9,928 nt of DNA from an uncultured Erysipelotrichaceae bacterium (GTDB lineage: Bacteria > Bacillota_I > Bacilli_A > Erysipelotrichales > Erysipelotrichaceae), in assembly GCA_937893225.1 (NCBI GenBank), contig CALBJM010000256.1, positions 1 to 9,928 on the forward strand. The letters are read 5' to 3'. Positions 1 through 6,959 of the stretch are shown here, piece by piece. Both the position numbers and the translations under genes were made by a program. The first letter of the stretch is position 1, and each line of letters opens with the position of its first letter. Below the pieces are notes generated by a model. That model did no database searches. It saw nothing but the letters and a program-made list of their open reading frames with translations, and was not told the origin of the DNA.

Positions 1-108
1 CAATTTATCTTTGGCTATATCATCCTTTTCTTGTTCTTTTATATATTTTCGTACACTAAAGCGAAAAAAAAGAGATTCCAATCAGGAATCTCTAAAGTAC
101 TCTATTAG
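1..108 (+). CDS. Possible C-terminal end of a membrane protein (partial)
   Basis: Frame 1 of the plus strand is open from the window edge to a TAG at 106-108. It encodes about 35 residues: a strongly hydrophobic stretch (FIFGYIILFLFFYIF) followed by a basic tail (KAKKKR), which fits a last transmembrane helix with a cytoplasmic tail. If real, it overlaps the stop of the convergent prs gene by 4 bases and contains the prs terminator within its coding sequence. Caution: other frames are also open here. A minus-strand frame across 1-60 gives a charged peptide with no start codon. The stretch could instead be the leader of another minus-strand gene. The gene family cannot be recognised. Confidence 0.3.
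   Translation, partial: QFIFGYIILFLFFYIFSYTKAKKKRFQSGISKVLY
63..93 (-). terminator. Intrinsic terminator of prs
   Basis: A perfect 9-bp stem (AGAGATTCC at 71-79 with GGAATCTCT at 85-93) has a 5-base loop. On the minus strand it is followed by a run of seven T (64-70). It begins 12 bases after the prs stop codon. There is no T-run on the plus-strand side, so it works in one direction only. Confidence 0.85.
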
Positions 109-1070
109 TCTCTATTATAATCATCATACACTCTAGAAACTGGTGTATGGTTTTCAATAGCGTCAATTGTATTTGCTAACATATCAGCTACGGAAAGAAC
201 TGTAATCTTGTTTGTCTTAGCAGCCTTTTCTGCAGATAGTGGAATTGTATCAGAGATAACTAGTTCTTTAATAACAGATTTTTCAATCTTATCAATTGCA
301 TCTCTGGAGAAGATACCATGTGTAATACCTACATATACTTCTTTAGCACCATGATCTTTCAAAATCTGACAACCTGCACAAAGTGTTCCAGCTGTATCAC
401 AAATATCATCTACAACGATACAAATCTTGCCTTTCACATCACCAATGACATTCTGCGCTTCAACCATATTTGGCTTTGGTCTTCTCTTATCAATGATAGC
501 AATAGGTGCATCTAAGATATCTGCTAATCTTCTTGCACGAACTACTCCACCATGATCAGGTGATACTACACAAACTTCATCAGTTGGAAAACCCTTTTCA
601 ACGAAATAACGTCCAAGCATTGGTACTGCTGTTAAATCATCAATTGGAATATCAAAATATCCCTGAATTTGTGAAGCATGTAAATCAAAAGTAATAACAC
701 GATTTGCTCCTGCTACTGTTAATAAGTTAGCAACAAGCTTAGAAGTAATTGGCTGACGAGGAGCAGCCTTTCTGTCCTGACGAGCATATCCATAATAAGG
801 CATGATGACATTGATTTCACCAGCAGAAGCTCTCTTACAAGCATCAATGCAAATCAACACTTCCATCAAATGTTCTGTAACAGGTGTGCAAGTAGACTGT
901 ACAATAAATACAGATCTTCCACGAATTGATTCCTGTGGCTCAACAAGAATTTCTCCATCTGCAAAGTGTTCAACCTTGATCTTTCCTAAAGGAAGATTCA
1001 ATTTTTTACAAATCGATGCCGCTAAATCAGTGCTAGATGTTAAAGCAAAAACTACAGTTTCCTTAACCAT
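105..1070 (-). CDS. prs: Ribose-phosphate pyrophosphokinase (PRPP synthetase)
   Basis: Cytosolic enzyme that transfers pyrophosphate from ATP to ribose 5-phosphate, giving PRPP for purine, pyrimidine, NAD, histidine and tryptophan synthesis. The 321-residue protein matches the class I bacterial family in length and order of motifs. Visible motifs are FADGE (37-41), the flexible catalytic loop YARQDRK (95-101), DLHASQIQGYFDIPIDDL (129-146), the KRRPKPN stretch (195-201) and the PRPP-binding loop VVDDICDTAGT (219-229). The loop carries Cys where Ile or Val is more usual. I chose the ATG at 1070 because AGGAGAGAGG lies just upstream; an in-frame ATG at 1091 would add seven residues but has no comparable site. 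The gene stands alone, without the glmU neighbour seen in Bacillus. No clear promoter is visible upstream. Confidence 0.97.
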   Translation of the reverse strand: MVKETVVFALTSSTDLAASICKKLNLPLGKIKVEHFADGEILVEPQESIRGRSVFIVQSTCTPVTEHLMEVLICIDACKRASAGEINVIMPYYGYARQDRKAAPRQPITSKLVANLLTVAGANRVITFDLHASQIQGYFDIPIDDLTAVPMLGRYFVEKGFPTDEVCVVSPDHGGVVRARRLADILDAPIAIIDKRRPKPNMVEAQNVIGDVKGKICIVVDDICDTAGTLCAGCQILKDHGAKEVYVGITHGIFSRDAIDKIEKSVIKELVISDTIPLSAEKAAKTNKITVLSVADMLANTIDAIENHTPVSRVYDDYNRD

Positions 1071-1097
1071 TTTCCCTCTCTCCTGCAACATGCCTTA

Positions 1098-1124
1098 TAG
1101 ACATGTGTCTTTATTGCATGTCTA
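1098..1124 (-). repeat. Inverted repeat in the prs leader
   Basis: TAGACATG (1098-1105) and CATGTCTA (1117-1124) form an 8-bp perfect inverted repeat around an 11-base loop, ending 28 bases before the prs start codon. It could be an mRNA hairpin or a protein-binding site. No T-tract follows, so it is not a terminator. The rest of the 1125-1200 gap shows only AT-rich sequence with no convincing promoter hexamers. Confidence 0.4.
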
Positions 1125-1200
1125 GTTTAATACGAATTGCAATTTTTTGAAACACTAACCGTAATTTTTCTTGCTTTTCTTCACAAAAAACATAAATTAT

Positions 1201-1400
1201 TTAGGAGAAATATCTTAATAAAGATTTTGCAAATCGTAAACCATAAAGAATTGGTAATATCCGTAAAAGCACAGCAATAATCTCATTAGAAAACATAATT
1301 TGTGAATCATTCCAATCCATACGATACAATATCGCTACTACAAGCCATCCTACAAAGCAAAAACCGTTTAATACAACACTATGCAATCTATTTTTTTCAT
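1201..1400 (-). pseudogene. Small two-helix membrane protein with a frame break at its start
   Basis: The open frame ending in TAA at 1201-1203 encodes a small hydrophobic protein. It has two predicted membrane helices (around VVLNGFCFVGWLVVAILY and EIIAVLLRILPILYGL), a short loop (RMDWNDSQIMFSN) and a basic C-terminus. In its own frame the only usable start is a TTG at 1386, which has no nearby ribosome binding site. Fourteen bases upstream, at 1400, is an ATG preceded by GGAG at proper spacing, but it reads another frame and stops after 10 codons (MKKIDCIVLY). The two frames are separated by a run of seven A. One extra A would join them into a natural start, MKKNRLHSVVLNG, giving about 66 residues. 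This could be a sequencing error, a real frameshift or slippage control. The family is unknown. Confidence 0.5.
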
Positions 1401-1440
1401 AAAGTCTCCAAAAAAGTTATACAAATCTTTCTTTAGTTTT

Positions 1441-1457
1441 GCGCTATAATATAACGC
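1441..1457. promoter_or_regulatory. Palindromic operator candidate over the sotB -10 box
   Basis: GCGCTATAATATAACGC is a 17-base near-perfect palindrome centred on A1449, with one mismatched pair. It contains the TATAAT (1445-1450) that is the likely -10 box of sotB. No good -35 box lies 16-18 bases upstream, so the promoter may need an activator or be weak. A protein bound here could block transcription of sotB, and perhaps of the divergent small membrane gene, whose own -10 candidate (TATAAC on the minus strand) is at 1416-1421. Confidence 0.5.
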
Positions 1458-1476
1458 GTTTTATAAAGGGGATAAC

Positions 1477-2631
1477 ATGAAAACACTAACTAAAAAACAA
1501 TGGTTGCCACTCATTGGCATGACACTAGCGGCATTTATATTCAACACTTCAGAATTTATGCCTATCGGCCTTCTTTCAAGTATTGCAAACACATTCTCTC
1601 TTACAGATGCACAAGCAGGCATCATGATTACTGCCTATTCTTGGGCCGTTATGATTTTATCTCTCCCGCTCATGATTGCTATATCAAAGTATTCCTTTAA
1701 ACCTATTTTACTAGTTACACTTCTTGTATTTGCATGCGGTCAAATACTAAGTGGTATTGCACCTACTTTTTCCATTCTTATTATCGCACGATTGATCGTA
1801 GCAAGTGCACATGCCATATTTTGGTCAATTGCTTCTGTCATTGCGGTCAAATTAGTTGATCAAGAACACCGTGATTTTGCGATGAGCATGATTGTTACTG
1901 GAACAAGCGTTGCAATGATCTTTGGACTTCCATTAGGAAGAGTAGTGGGTTTATATGTAGGATGGAGGATGACTTTTATTCTCGTAGGGATTATTGCCAT
2001 TCTATTATTTTTATTTCAATCCAACGTATTTCCAAAATTAGATAAGCCAGAGCCTTTCAAAGCTAATCAACTTCCACTATTACTAAAAAATAAATCTCTC
2101 GTAGCAATTTATATCATATCTTTCTTATTTGCTACAGGATACTATACAGCATATAGTTATATTGAACCATTTTTAACAGATATTGCACATTTATCAGCCT
2201 CTTGGATTACATTATCCTTGTCTTTATTTGGTGTAGCTGGAATAGTTGGCAGTATTCTATTTTCAAAATTTTACTCTAAGAATCGTATTAAGTTCATGCG
2301 CATAATGACTTGTAATATTGCAATTGTATTAGTGCTGTTAAAACCATGCGCATTTTCATTACTAACTGTATTATTAGTATGTGCTTTTTGGGGACTTACA
2401 TCTACAGCATTCAATGTTGCTGCCCAATCTGAAATCATCTTACATGCATCAGATGAATCTAGTGCTGTTGCCATGTCCATTTTTTCAGGTATTTTTAATC
2501 TTGGTATAGGAATGGGATCATTTATTGGTGGTCAAGCAGTAAATAGCATTGGTTTAGCAAGTATAGGGTTTGTAGGTGCTGGAATTGGTATATTGGCTGG
2601 TTTGTATTGTATATATTCAATACATGCTTAA
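1477..2631 (+). CDS. sotB: SotB-like major facilitator efflux transporter
   Basis: Twelve-helix inner-membrane transporter of the DHA1 group of the major facilitator superfamily, which exports solutes by proton antiport. The 384-residue protein closely follows Escherichia coli SotB along its length: AAFIFNTSEFMPIGLL near 19-33, AHAIFWSI near 111-118, GLPLGRVVGLYVGWRMTF near 150-167, then TAYSYIEPF and a late FSGIFNLGIG. In E. coli, SotB exports arabinose and related sugars and IPTG; the substrate here may be a sugar or a drug. ATG at 1477 has AAAGGGG six bases upstream. A terminator follows at once, so it is transcribed alone. The marR-MATE operon downstream suggests an efflux cluster, but its operator sequence differs from the palindrome upstream of this gene. 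Confidence 0.88.
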   Translation: MKTLTKKQWLPLIGMTLAAFIFNTSEFMPIGLLSSIANTFSLTDAQAGIMITAYSWAVMILSLPLMIAISKYSFKPILLVTLLVFACGQILSGIAPTFSILIIARLIVASAHAIFWSIASVIAVKLVDQEHRDFAMSMIVTGTSVAMIFGLPLGRVVGLYVGWRMTFILVGIIAILLFLFQSNVFPKLDKPEPFKANQLPLLLKNKSLVAIYIISFLFATGYYTAYSYIEPFLTDIAHLSASWITLSLSLFGVAGIVGSILFSKFYSKNRIKFMRIMTCNIAIVLVLLKPCAFSLLTVLLVCAFWGLTSTAFNVAAQSEIILHASDESSAVAMSIFSGIFNLGIGMGSFIGGQAVNSIGLASIGFVGAGIGILAGLYCIYSIHA

Positions 2632-2653
2632 GACATCTTTGGATGTCTTTTTT
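2630..2653 (+). terminator. Intrinsic terminator of sotB
   Basis: The hairpin starts inside the sotB stop codon. Stem AAGACATC (2630-2637) pairs with GATGTCTT (2642-2649) around a 4-base loop and is followed by a T-run to 2653. Confidence 0.85.
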
Positions 2654-2654
2654 A

Positions 2655-2682
2655 TTTACTTTTTCGAATTTTTCCATATAAT
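2655..2682 (+). promoter_or_regulatory. Promoter of the marR-MATE operon
   Basis: A perfect -10 box TATAAT (2677-2682) lies 16 bases after a TTTACT -35 box (2655-2660), which matches the consensus at four of six positions. The expected start site, about 2689, falls inside the operator, so binding of a repressor would block the polymerase. Confidence 0.7.
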
Positions 2683-2716
2683 TAACTACGTTAATTATCA
2701 AGGTTAACTATATGGA
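2673..2716. promoter_or_regulatory. Nested MarR-type operators
   Basis: Two inverted repeats share a half-site. The inner one is ATAATTAAC (2678-2686), spacer TAC, GTTAATTAT (2690-2698), a perfect 9-bp repeat overlapping the -10 box. The outer one pairs TCCATATAATTAAC (2673-2686) with GTTAACTATATGGA (2703-2716), 13 of 14 matching. The outer right arm includes the start of the marR ribosome binding site. A symmetric AT-rich site with GTTAA half-sites is typical of MarR-family dimers. Self-repression is inferred; in RNA the outer repeat could also hide the ribosome binding site. Confidence 0.7.
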
Positions 2717-2721
2717 GGCTT

Positions 2722-3183
2722 ATGAATCAAAGAAAAGCAAAAGATGTCATAGACGCATTTGAAAAAGCTGAGAAACTAGCCCAAGGAAGACCGCCATTAC
2801 CTAAAGGTTTGCTGCCTTCCTATCTAAAACTCATCGACTATACTTACCAGCTCTGTCAAAAGGGAAAAGTAAAAATTAGTGATCTAGCTGATGCTCTACA
2901 TTTATCTAGACCTGGTATTACACGCTCTTTTAGTGCTTTAGAACAAATGCAACTCATCGAAAAGAAAACAAGTGATACAGATGGCAGAGTTATTTATGTC
3001 GCTTTAACACAAAAAGGTATTATGTATTACTTTCATTATGTTGATCGTTATTACAAACAATTGTCAAAAAGACTTACAAAATATGATGCATCTGATCTTA
3101 ACACAATGATACATATGATCAATCTTATCAGTGATGATTTAACAATGCATCCAATTGAAATGGAGGACCTATATGAACAATAA
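2722..3183 (+). CDS. MarR-family transcriptional regulator
   Basis: Dimeric winged-helix DNA-binding protein, most likely a ligand-released repressor of its own operon. The 153 residues are typical of the family. The winged helix covers about 50-100: KISDLADALHLSRPGITRSF contains the helix-turn-helix, with the recognition helix near 62-75, and the wing is SDTDGRVIYVAL near 84-95. Flanking helices (about 5-48 and 103-140) would form the dimer interface. The ATG at 2722 has GGAGG only 3 bases upstream, which is tight and may mean modest translation; no better in-frame start exists. Its last 11 bases overlap the MATE pump gene, and operator-like repeats cover its promoter. Together these suggest that it controls the pump. 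The ligand cannot be told. Confidence 0.93.
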   Translation: MNQRKAKDVIDAFEKAEKLAQGRPPLPKGLLPSYLKLIDYTYQLCQKGKVKISDLADALHLSRPGITRSFSALEQMQLIEKKTSDTDGRVIYVALTQKGIMYYFHYVDRYYKQLSKRLTKYDASDLNTMIHMINLISDDLTMHPIEMEDLYEQ

Positions 3184-4516
3184 CAATGATTTTACAACTG
3201 GATCTATACTCAAGAAAATGTTGATTTTTATGATCCCAATACTTGGATCTCTTATTTTACAAGCTATGTATGGTGCCGTAGACCTCATGGTCGTTGGTAA
3301 ATTCGGAACCACAAGTGGCTTATCTGGAATTTCCACAGGTTCTAATATTATGAATTTTGCTACATTTGTCGTTTCAGGACTTGCTATGGCTGTAACAATT
3401 CTCATATCTCGTTATATTGGGATGAACCGTCAGGACAAATTAGGTGGATTGATTGGTGCTACAATCACATTATTTGGTACTATCTCTATCATCTTAACTA
3501 TTGTTTTAATTGCTTTTGCTAGACCTTTGGCTCAATTGATGCAAGCTCCTGCAGAAGCATTGAATTTAACAGTACAATATGTGCGTATTTGTGGAGCTGG
3601 GTTTGTACTTATCACCGCATATAATACTATTTCAGCAGTTTTTAGAGGACTCGGCGATTCAAAATCTCCATTATTATTCGTTTTTATTGCATGCATTGTG
3701 AATATCTTTGGAGATTTATTTCTTGTTGCAGGTTTACATATGAATGTAGCTGGTGCTGCTATCGCTACAGTAGCTGCACAAGGTGTGAGTGTTGTACTTT
3801 CTATTTTGATCATGAAGAAACAAACTCTTCCATTTCATTTAAAAAAGAAAGATATTCATTGGAATGAAGAAGTTAGTCAAATTATTAAAGTTGGTTCCCC
3901 TATTGCTTTACAAGAACTCTTAACACAAATGAGTTTCCTAGCACTTTGTGCATTTGTCAATGCCCTAGGTCTTGCTGCGTCTAGTGGATATGGTGTAGCA
4001 AGTAAAGTTCAGAGCTTTGTTATGTTGATTCCTGGTTCTTTAATGCAGTCTATGTCTTCCTTTGTTTCACAAAATGTAGGTGCCGGAAAAGAAAAGCGTG
4101 CCTTTAGAAGTATGTTAACAGGCATGGCAATTGGTGGTTCTATTGGCATATTTGTTTTCCTTGGTGTAATTTTCTATGGTGATAAACTTGCGATGTGCTT
4201 TACAAATGACAGTGCAGTTATTGCTAAAGCATTTGAATACTTGAAAGGATTTGCACCTGAAGCAATCGTAACTGCTATTTTGTTCTCCTTTATGGGATAT
4301 TACAATGGACACTCTAGAACATTTTGGGTCATGGCTCAAGGTCTTGCACAAACCTTTATTGTTCGTTTACCTATAGCATATTTCATGAGTATTCAACCAA
4401 ATGCATCACTCACATATATTGGATTAGCTGCACCATGTGCAACAATATTTGGTATTCTTTTGAATATTGGTTATTTCTTTTTCTATCGAAAGCAATTACC
4501 TATAACAGAAGAATAA
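3173..4516 (+). CDS. MATE-family multidrug efflux pump
   Basis: Membrane transporter of the multidrug and toxic compound extrusion family, which exports cationic or other drugs using a Na+ or H+ gradient. The 447-residue protein has about twelve hydrophobic helices in two similar halves. Family-like stretches include the first helix region (MIPILGSLILQAMYGAVDLMVVG), an internal AGFVLITAYNTISAVFRGLGDSKSPL at the end of the first half, and SPIALQELLTQM starting the second half. I chose the ATG at 3173 because GGAGG lies six bases upstream; an ATG at 3155 would add six residues without such a site. The start lies inside the marR stop region, which suggests coupled translation. A strong terminator follows. 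A role in drug or metabolite export is inferred from family and neighbour; the substrate is unknown. Confidence 0.94.
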   Translation: MNNNNDFTTGSILKKMLIFMIPILGSLILQAMYGAVDLMVVGKFGTTSGLSGISTGSNIMNFATFVVSGLAMAVTILISRYIGMNRQDKLGGLIGATITLFGTISIILTIVLIAFARPLAQLMQAPAEALNLTVQYVRICGAGFVLITAYNTISAVFRGLGDSKSPLLFVFIACIVNIFGDLFLVAGLHMNVAGAAIATVAAQGVSVVLSILIMKKQTLPFHLKKKDIHWNEEVSQIIKVGSPIALQELLTQMSFLALCAFVNALGLAASSGYGVASKVQSFVMLIPGSLMQSMSSFVSQNVGAGKEKRAFRSMLTGMAIGGSIGIFVFLGVIFYGDKLAMCFTNDSAVIAKAFEYLKGFAPEAIVTAILFSFMGYYNGHSRTFWVMAQGLAQTFIVRLPIAYFMSIQPNASLTYIGLAAPCATIFGILLNIGYFFFYRKQLPITEE

Positions 4517-4520
4517 GTAC

Positions 4521-4560
4521 AAAAAATCTCCATCATTGTTGGTGGAGATTTTTGTTTTTT
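4521..4560. terminator. Bidirectional terminator between convergent operons
   Basis: AAAAATCTCCA (4522-4532) pairs with TGGAGATTTTT (4543-4553), and the stem can extend inward through a wobble pair. T-runs on the plus side (4549-4553 and 4555-4560) and A's at 4521-4526, which read as T on the minus strand, let it end both the MATE transcript and the ABC/lipoprotein transcript. Confidence 0.88.
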
Positions 4561-4565
4561 CATTC

Positions 4566-5363
4566 TTATTTTACTGTAACACTTGTAATGTGTGGATTTA
4601 CACCATTATACCAATACAAGAAACCTTCACAATCAATCGTGTCACCAATTTTAAGGTTTTCAACAGCTTTATAAACATCTGAATCTTTTCCGCAAAGATA
4701 AGACTCTACTGTAAATGTATAAGTCTTTCCATCAAGATCCACATTAAAGTATAAGTCATCACCTTCTGTACCAGAACCATCATAGTTATAAAGATAAGCA
4801 GCATCATTTCCATCTGCATCTTTACTAGCAGATACTGTCATACCATTAACAGAGAACTTTTCATTTTGATGCTTGATCAATTCATTTTCGTCACTAAAGA
4901 TTTTAGTTAAATCCACTGGCTCAGCTACGTAGTTACCTTCTTCGATTTCAAAAGTAGCATCTGTAATTTCTACTTCACCACTCCATTCGCTCTTATATCC
5001 TGTAACTTTGATTTTTGTACCTTCTGTTAATTTATCATAATCTTCTTCACTCATCTCAACATCATACAAAAAATAAGCACCTTCTTGGTCTTGTGTATAG
5101 ACTGTTGCTTTGCCAACTCCGTTGTCTTCCCACCAGCCTTGTTTAGCTTGTACATATGTTTCAATCGTTACTTCAGAATCTGTTCCAGCATCAACATATT
5201 CAGCATATGTCATGACACCTTCGCTTTTTGTTCCATCTTCGGCTACAATGCTAGTTCCTTCTTCACTTGTTGCAGATTTTTTACTAGAAGTAGTTGCAGA
5301 ACTACAACCAGCCAAAGACGCAACAACGGCAGCAGATAAAACTGTAGATAAAATCTTGTTCAT
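4566..5363 (-). CDS. Acidic lipoprotein with two probable OB-fold-like domains
   Basis: Secreted, membrane-anchored protein of unknown function, 265 residues. The N-terminus is a lipoprotein signal peptide with lipobox LAGC (17-20; Cys20 modified), then a Ser/Thr/Lys-rich linker to about 45. Two beta-rich halves follow (about 62-140 and 163-265). The first has TIETYVQAKQGWW then KIKVTGYKSEWSGEVEITDATF; the second has YFNVDLDGKTYTF, KIGDTIDCEGFLYWYNG and ITSVTV. In both, a hydrophobic strand, a G-D/T-x-I/V turn and a closing strand resemble small OB-type barrels; this is my reading of the pattern, not a proven match. Cys224 and Cys245 in the second half could form a disulfide. It starts 24 bases after the binding-protein stop, with AGAGGAAAG upstream, and sits last in the ABC operon. 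A helper role in binding is a guess. Confidence 0.85.
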   Translation of the reverse strand: MNKILSTVLSAAVVASLAGCSSATTSSKKSATSEEGTSIVAEDGTKSEGVMTYAEYVDAGTDSEVTIETYVQAKQGWWEDNGVGKATVYTQDQEGAYFLYDVEMSEEDYDKLTEGTKIKVTGYKSEWSGEVEITDATFEIEEGNYVAEPVDLTKIFSDENELIKHQNEKFSVNGMTVSASKDADGNDAAYLYNYDGSGTEGDDLYFNVDLDGKTYTFTVESYLCGKDSDVYKAVENLKIGDTIDCEGFLYWYNGVNPHITSVTVK

Positions 5364-5386
5364 TTCTCTTTCCTCTTTTCCTATTT

Positions 5387-5392
5387 ATTATA
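5387..5392 (-). promoter_or_regulatory. Possible internal promoter for the OB lipoprotein
   Basis: A perfect minus-strand -10 box TATAAT (5387-5392) overlaps the stop codon of the binding-protein gene, 24 bases before the lipoprotein start codon. The nearest -35-like hexamer, TTGCGA (5412-5417), is 19 bases away, longer than ideal. This may allow extra expression of the lipoprotein apart from the operon. Confidence 0.35.
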
Positions 5393-6959
5393 TCTTGCAT
5401 TTTCTATATTTTCGCAAGAGTATAACCACAATAATACCAATCCAAGCTAGAACCAAAGAAGCAAGTAATAGCTTTGCTTCCATTGGAAATGGTGAATTGA
5501 TAGAAGTAGTACCTTTTATTGAATCCAATCTATAGAGCGACTTTACATTTTCAAATTCATTTTCAATAAATGTATCATCTACTTTTTTATGTCTACGAAT
5601 TCCTTTTGCAACATCTTCTATCATTTGTCCTGCTGCATCTCTGAGTGATGTAGATCCATTAAACACAGGTGTTGTAAAAGTATTCTCAACATTATTCAAT
5701 AATAACTTGGTTGCTTCTATCTTTACAGAATAATGCGAATCATTGTCTTCTCCCTCTTCAGCTAAATAAGATTGATAACTTTCTGTATTTCTAGCCTTGC
5801 TTGTTACAGGTACATAACCTTCTGTTTCGCTATAGCCAACTTGTACTTTATCACTTAATAGATACTGTGCAAATAGCCATGACGCCACGACCTGATTTGG
5901 ATCTTCTTTATTAAATACGCAGATCGAAGGCCCCTGTGAAATCATCTGTGGATGATTCACATCATATTGCGGAACAATACGCACTTCTGTATCAAAATTC
6001 ACCTTATTTTCTTCGGCAATATCTGATAAAGGCGCATTCGTTCCCATCCATGTTGACCCAGCAGTGGAATCTATAGCAAATACACATTGTCCAGCATTCA
6101 AAAAATTTGCTGGATAAGATGAAATCTTAAATGTTGAAAAAGCACCTGATTCTACATGTTGTGCGATTTCGCCAAGTATTTCCTTTGTATCGTCATTAAA
6201 TATTTTTATAGTTCCATTTTCATCTGAATACCCAGCACCTTTTTGCTTCAACATTTGAATCATCATGTTATCCGTACTTTTATAGATAAAAGGAATCATG
6301 ATTTTTTGCCCATTTAATGCATATGTACCATCTGCATTCTTTTTTGTTGCTGCCTCAGCAACTTCAAATATATAATCCCAAGTCAATACATCTGGTATCT
6401 CATATCCCAAAGCATGTACATAATCCGCATTCATATACACAACTTCACTAGAACGCATGAATGGCAATGCATAATACTGCCCATTCAATTCACATTCTTG
6501 TAAATACTCTGGAATGATTTCATCTTTCTTTACAGAATCAAATTTTACTTTACTTCCTCCAAGACCATATTTTTCATTATCCATCAATGTATTTAATGGA
6601 ACAACTGTGTTATTTCCAGAAATATATGTTGCGATATGGTCAGGATAGGTAATGCAAACATCTGGTGTGGTATTTGTTGATATATTTGTGATGACATCAT
6701 TATAGATTTTTCCATAGTCTGTATATAAGCGCATGTTGATTTTTATATTTGGATATAATTTTTCAAAATCATCAATTGCTTGTTGATACACTGCTGTTTG
6801 ATTCTTGTTTGTATCATTTTTTGCCCAAAAGGTCACTTCATATTGTTTACTTGTATCAAAAGAATCAGGCATTGTGAATGCACCTGTTGATTGTTTTCCA
6901 TGACAACCGCTACACAAAAGAAGAACTGCAACAAGAAGAGATTTCACATAGTTTTTCAT
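5388..6959 (-). CDS. ABC-importer solute-binding lipoprotein (family 1), with C-terminal membrane helix
   Basis: Extracellular receptor that captures a solute and passes it to the two permeases. At 523 residues it is longer than the usual 400-450. The N-terminus is a lipoprotein signal (KSLLVAVLLLCSGC) with Cys19 as the likely anchor; Cys at -3 is unusual. The mature fold shows family 1 features: YEVTFWAKND (40-49), FEKLYPNIKINMRLY (65-79), TPDVCITYPDHI (98-109), GQYYALPFMRSSEVVYMN (160-177), SQGPSICVFN (341-350) and GYVPV (381-385). Unusually, the C-terminus holds a hydrophobic helix (about 496-515) followed by RKYRKCKI, a typical membrane stop. It begins in the upstream permease stop (ATGA) with GAGGAGGT as ribosome site. 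The sugar or phosphate ligand is not identifiable. Confidence 0.93.
   Translation of the reverse strand: MKNYVKSLLVAVLLLCSGCHGKQSTGAFTMPDSFDTSKQYEVTFWAKNDTNKNQTAVYQQAIDDFEKLYPNIKINMRLYTDYGKIYNDVITNISTNTTPDVCITYPDHIATYISGNNTVVPLNTLMDNEKYGLGGSKVKFDSVKKDEIIPEYLQECELNGQYYALPFMRSSEVVYMNADYVHALGYEIPDVLTWDYIFEVAEAATKKNADGTYALNGQKIMIPFIYKSTDNMMIQMLKQKGAGYSDENGTIKIFNDDTKEILGEIAQHVESGAFSTFKISSYPANFLNAGQCVFAIDSTAGSTWMGTNAPLSDIAEENKVNFDTEVRIVPQYDVNHPQMISQGPSICVFNKEDPNQVVASWLFAQYLLSDKVQVGYSETEGYVPVTSKARNTESYQSYLAEEGEDNDSHYSVKIEATKLLLNNVENTFTTPVFNGSTSLRDAAGQMIEDVAKGIRRHKKVDDTFIENEFENVKSLYRLDSIKGTTSINSPFPMEAKLLLASLVLAWIGIIVVILLRKYRKCKI

Noticed and set aside
802..1125. 107-codon plus-strand frame across the prs gene
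   Set aside because: It is antisense to the conserved N-terminal half of prs, has no family features and no ribosome binding site.
1125..1200. Promoter for prs
   Set aside because: TTTCAA, TTGCAA, TATTAA and TAAACT hexamers occur, but none pair at 16-18 bases with good matches.
5110..5535. 141-codon plus-strand frame spanning the lipoprotein and binding-protein junction
   Set aside because: It is antisense to two well supported genes, and the composition is a mirror of their codons.
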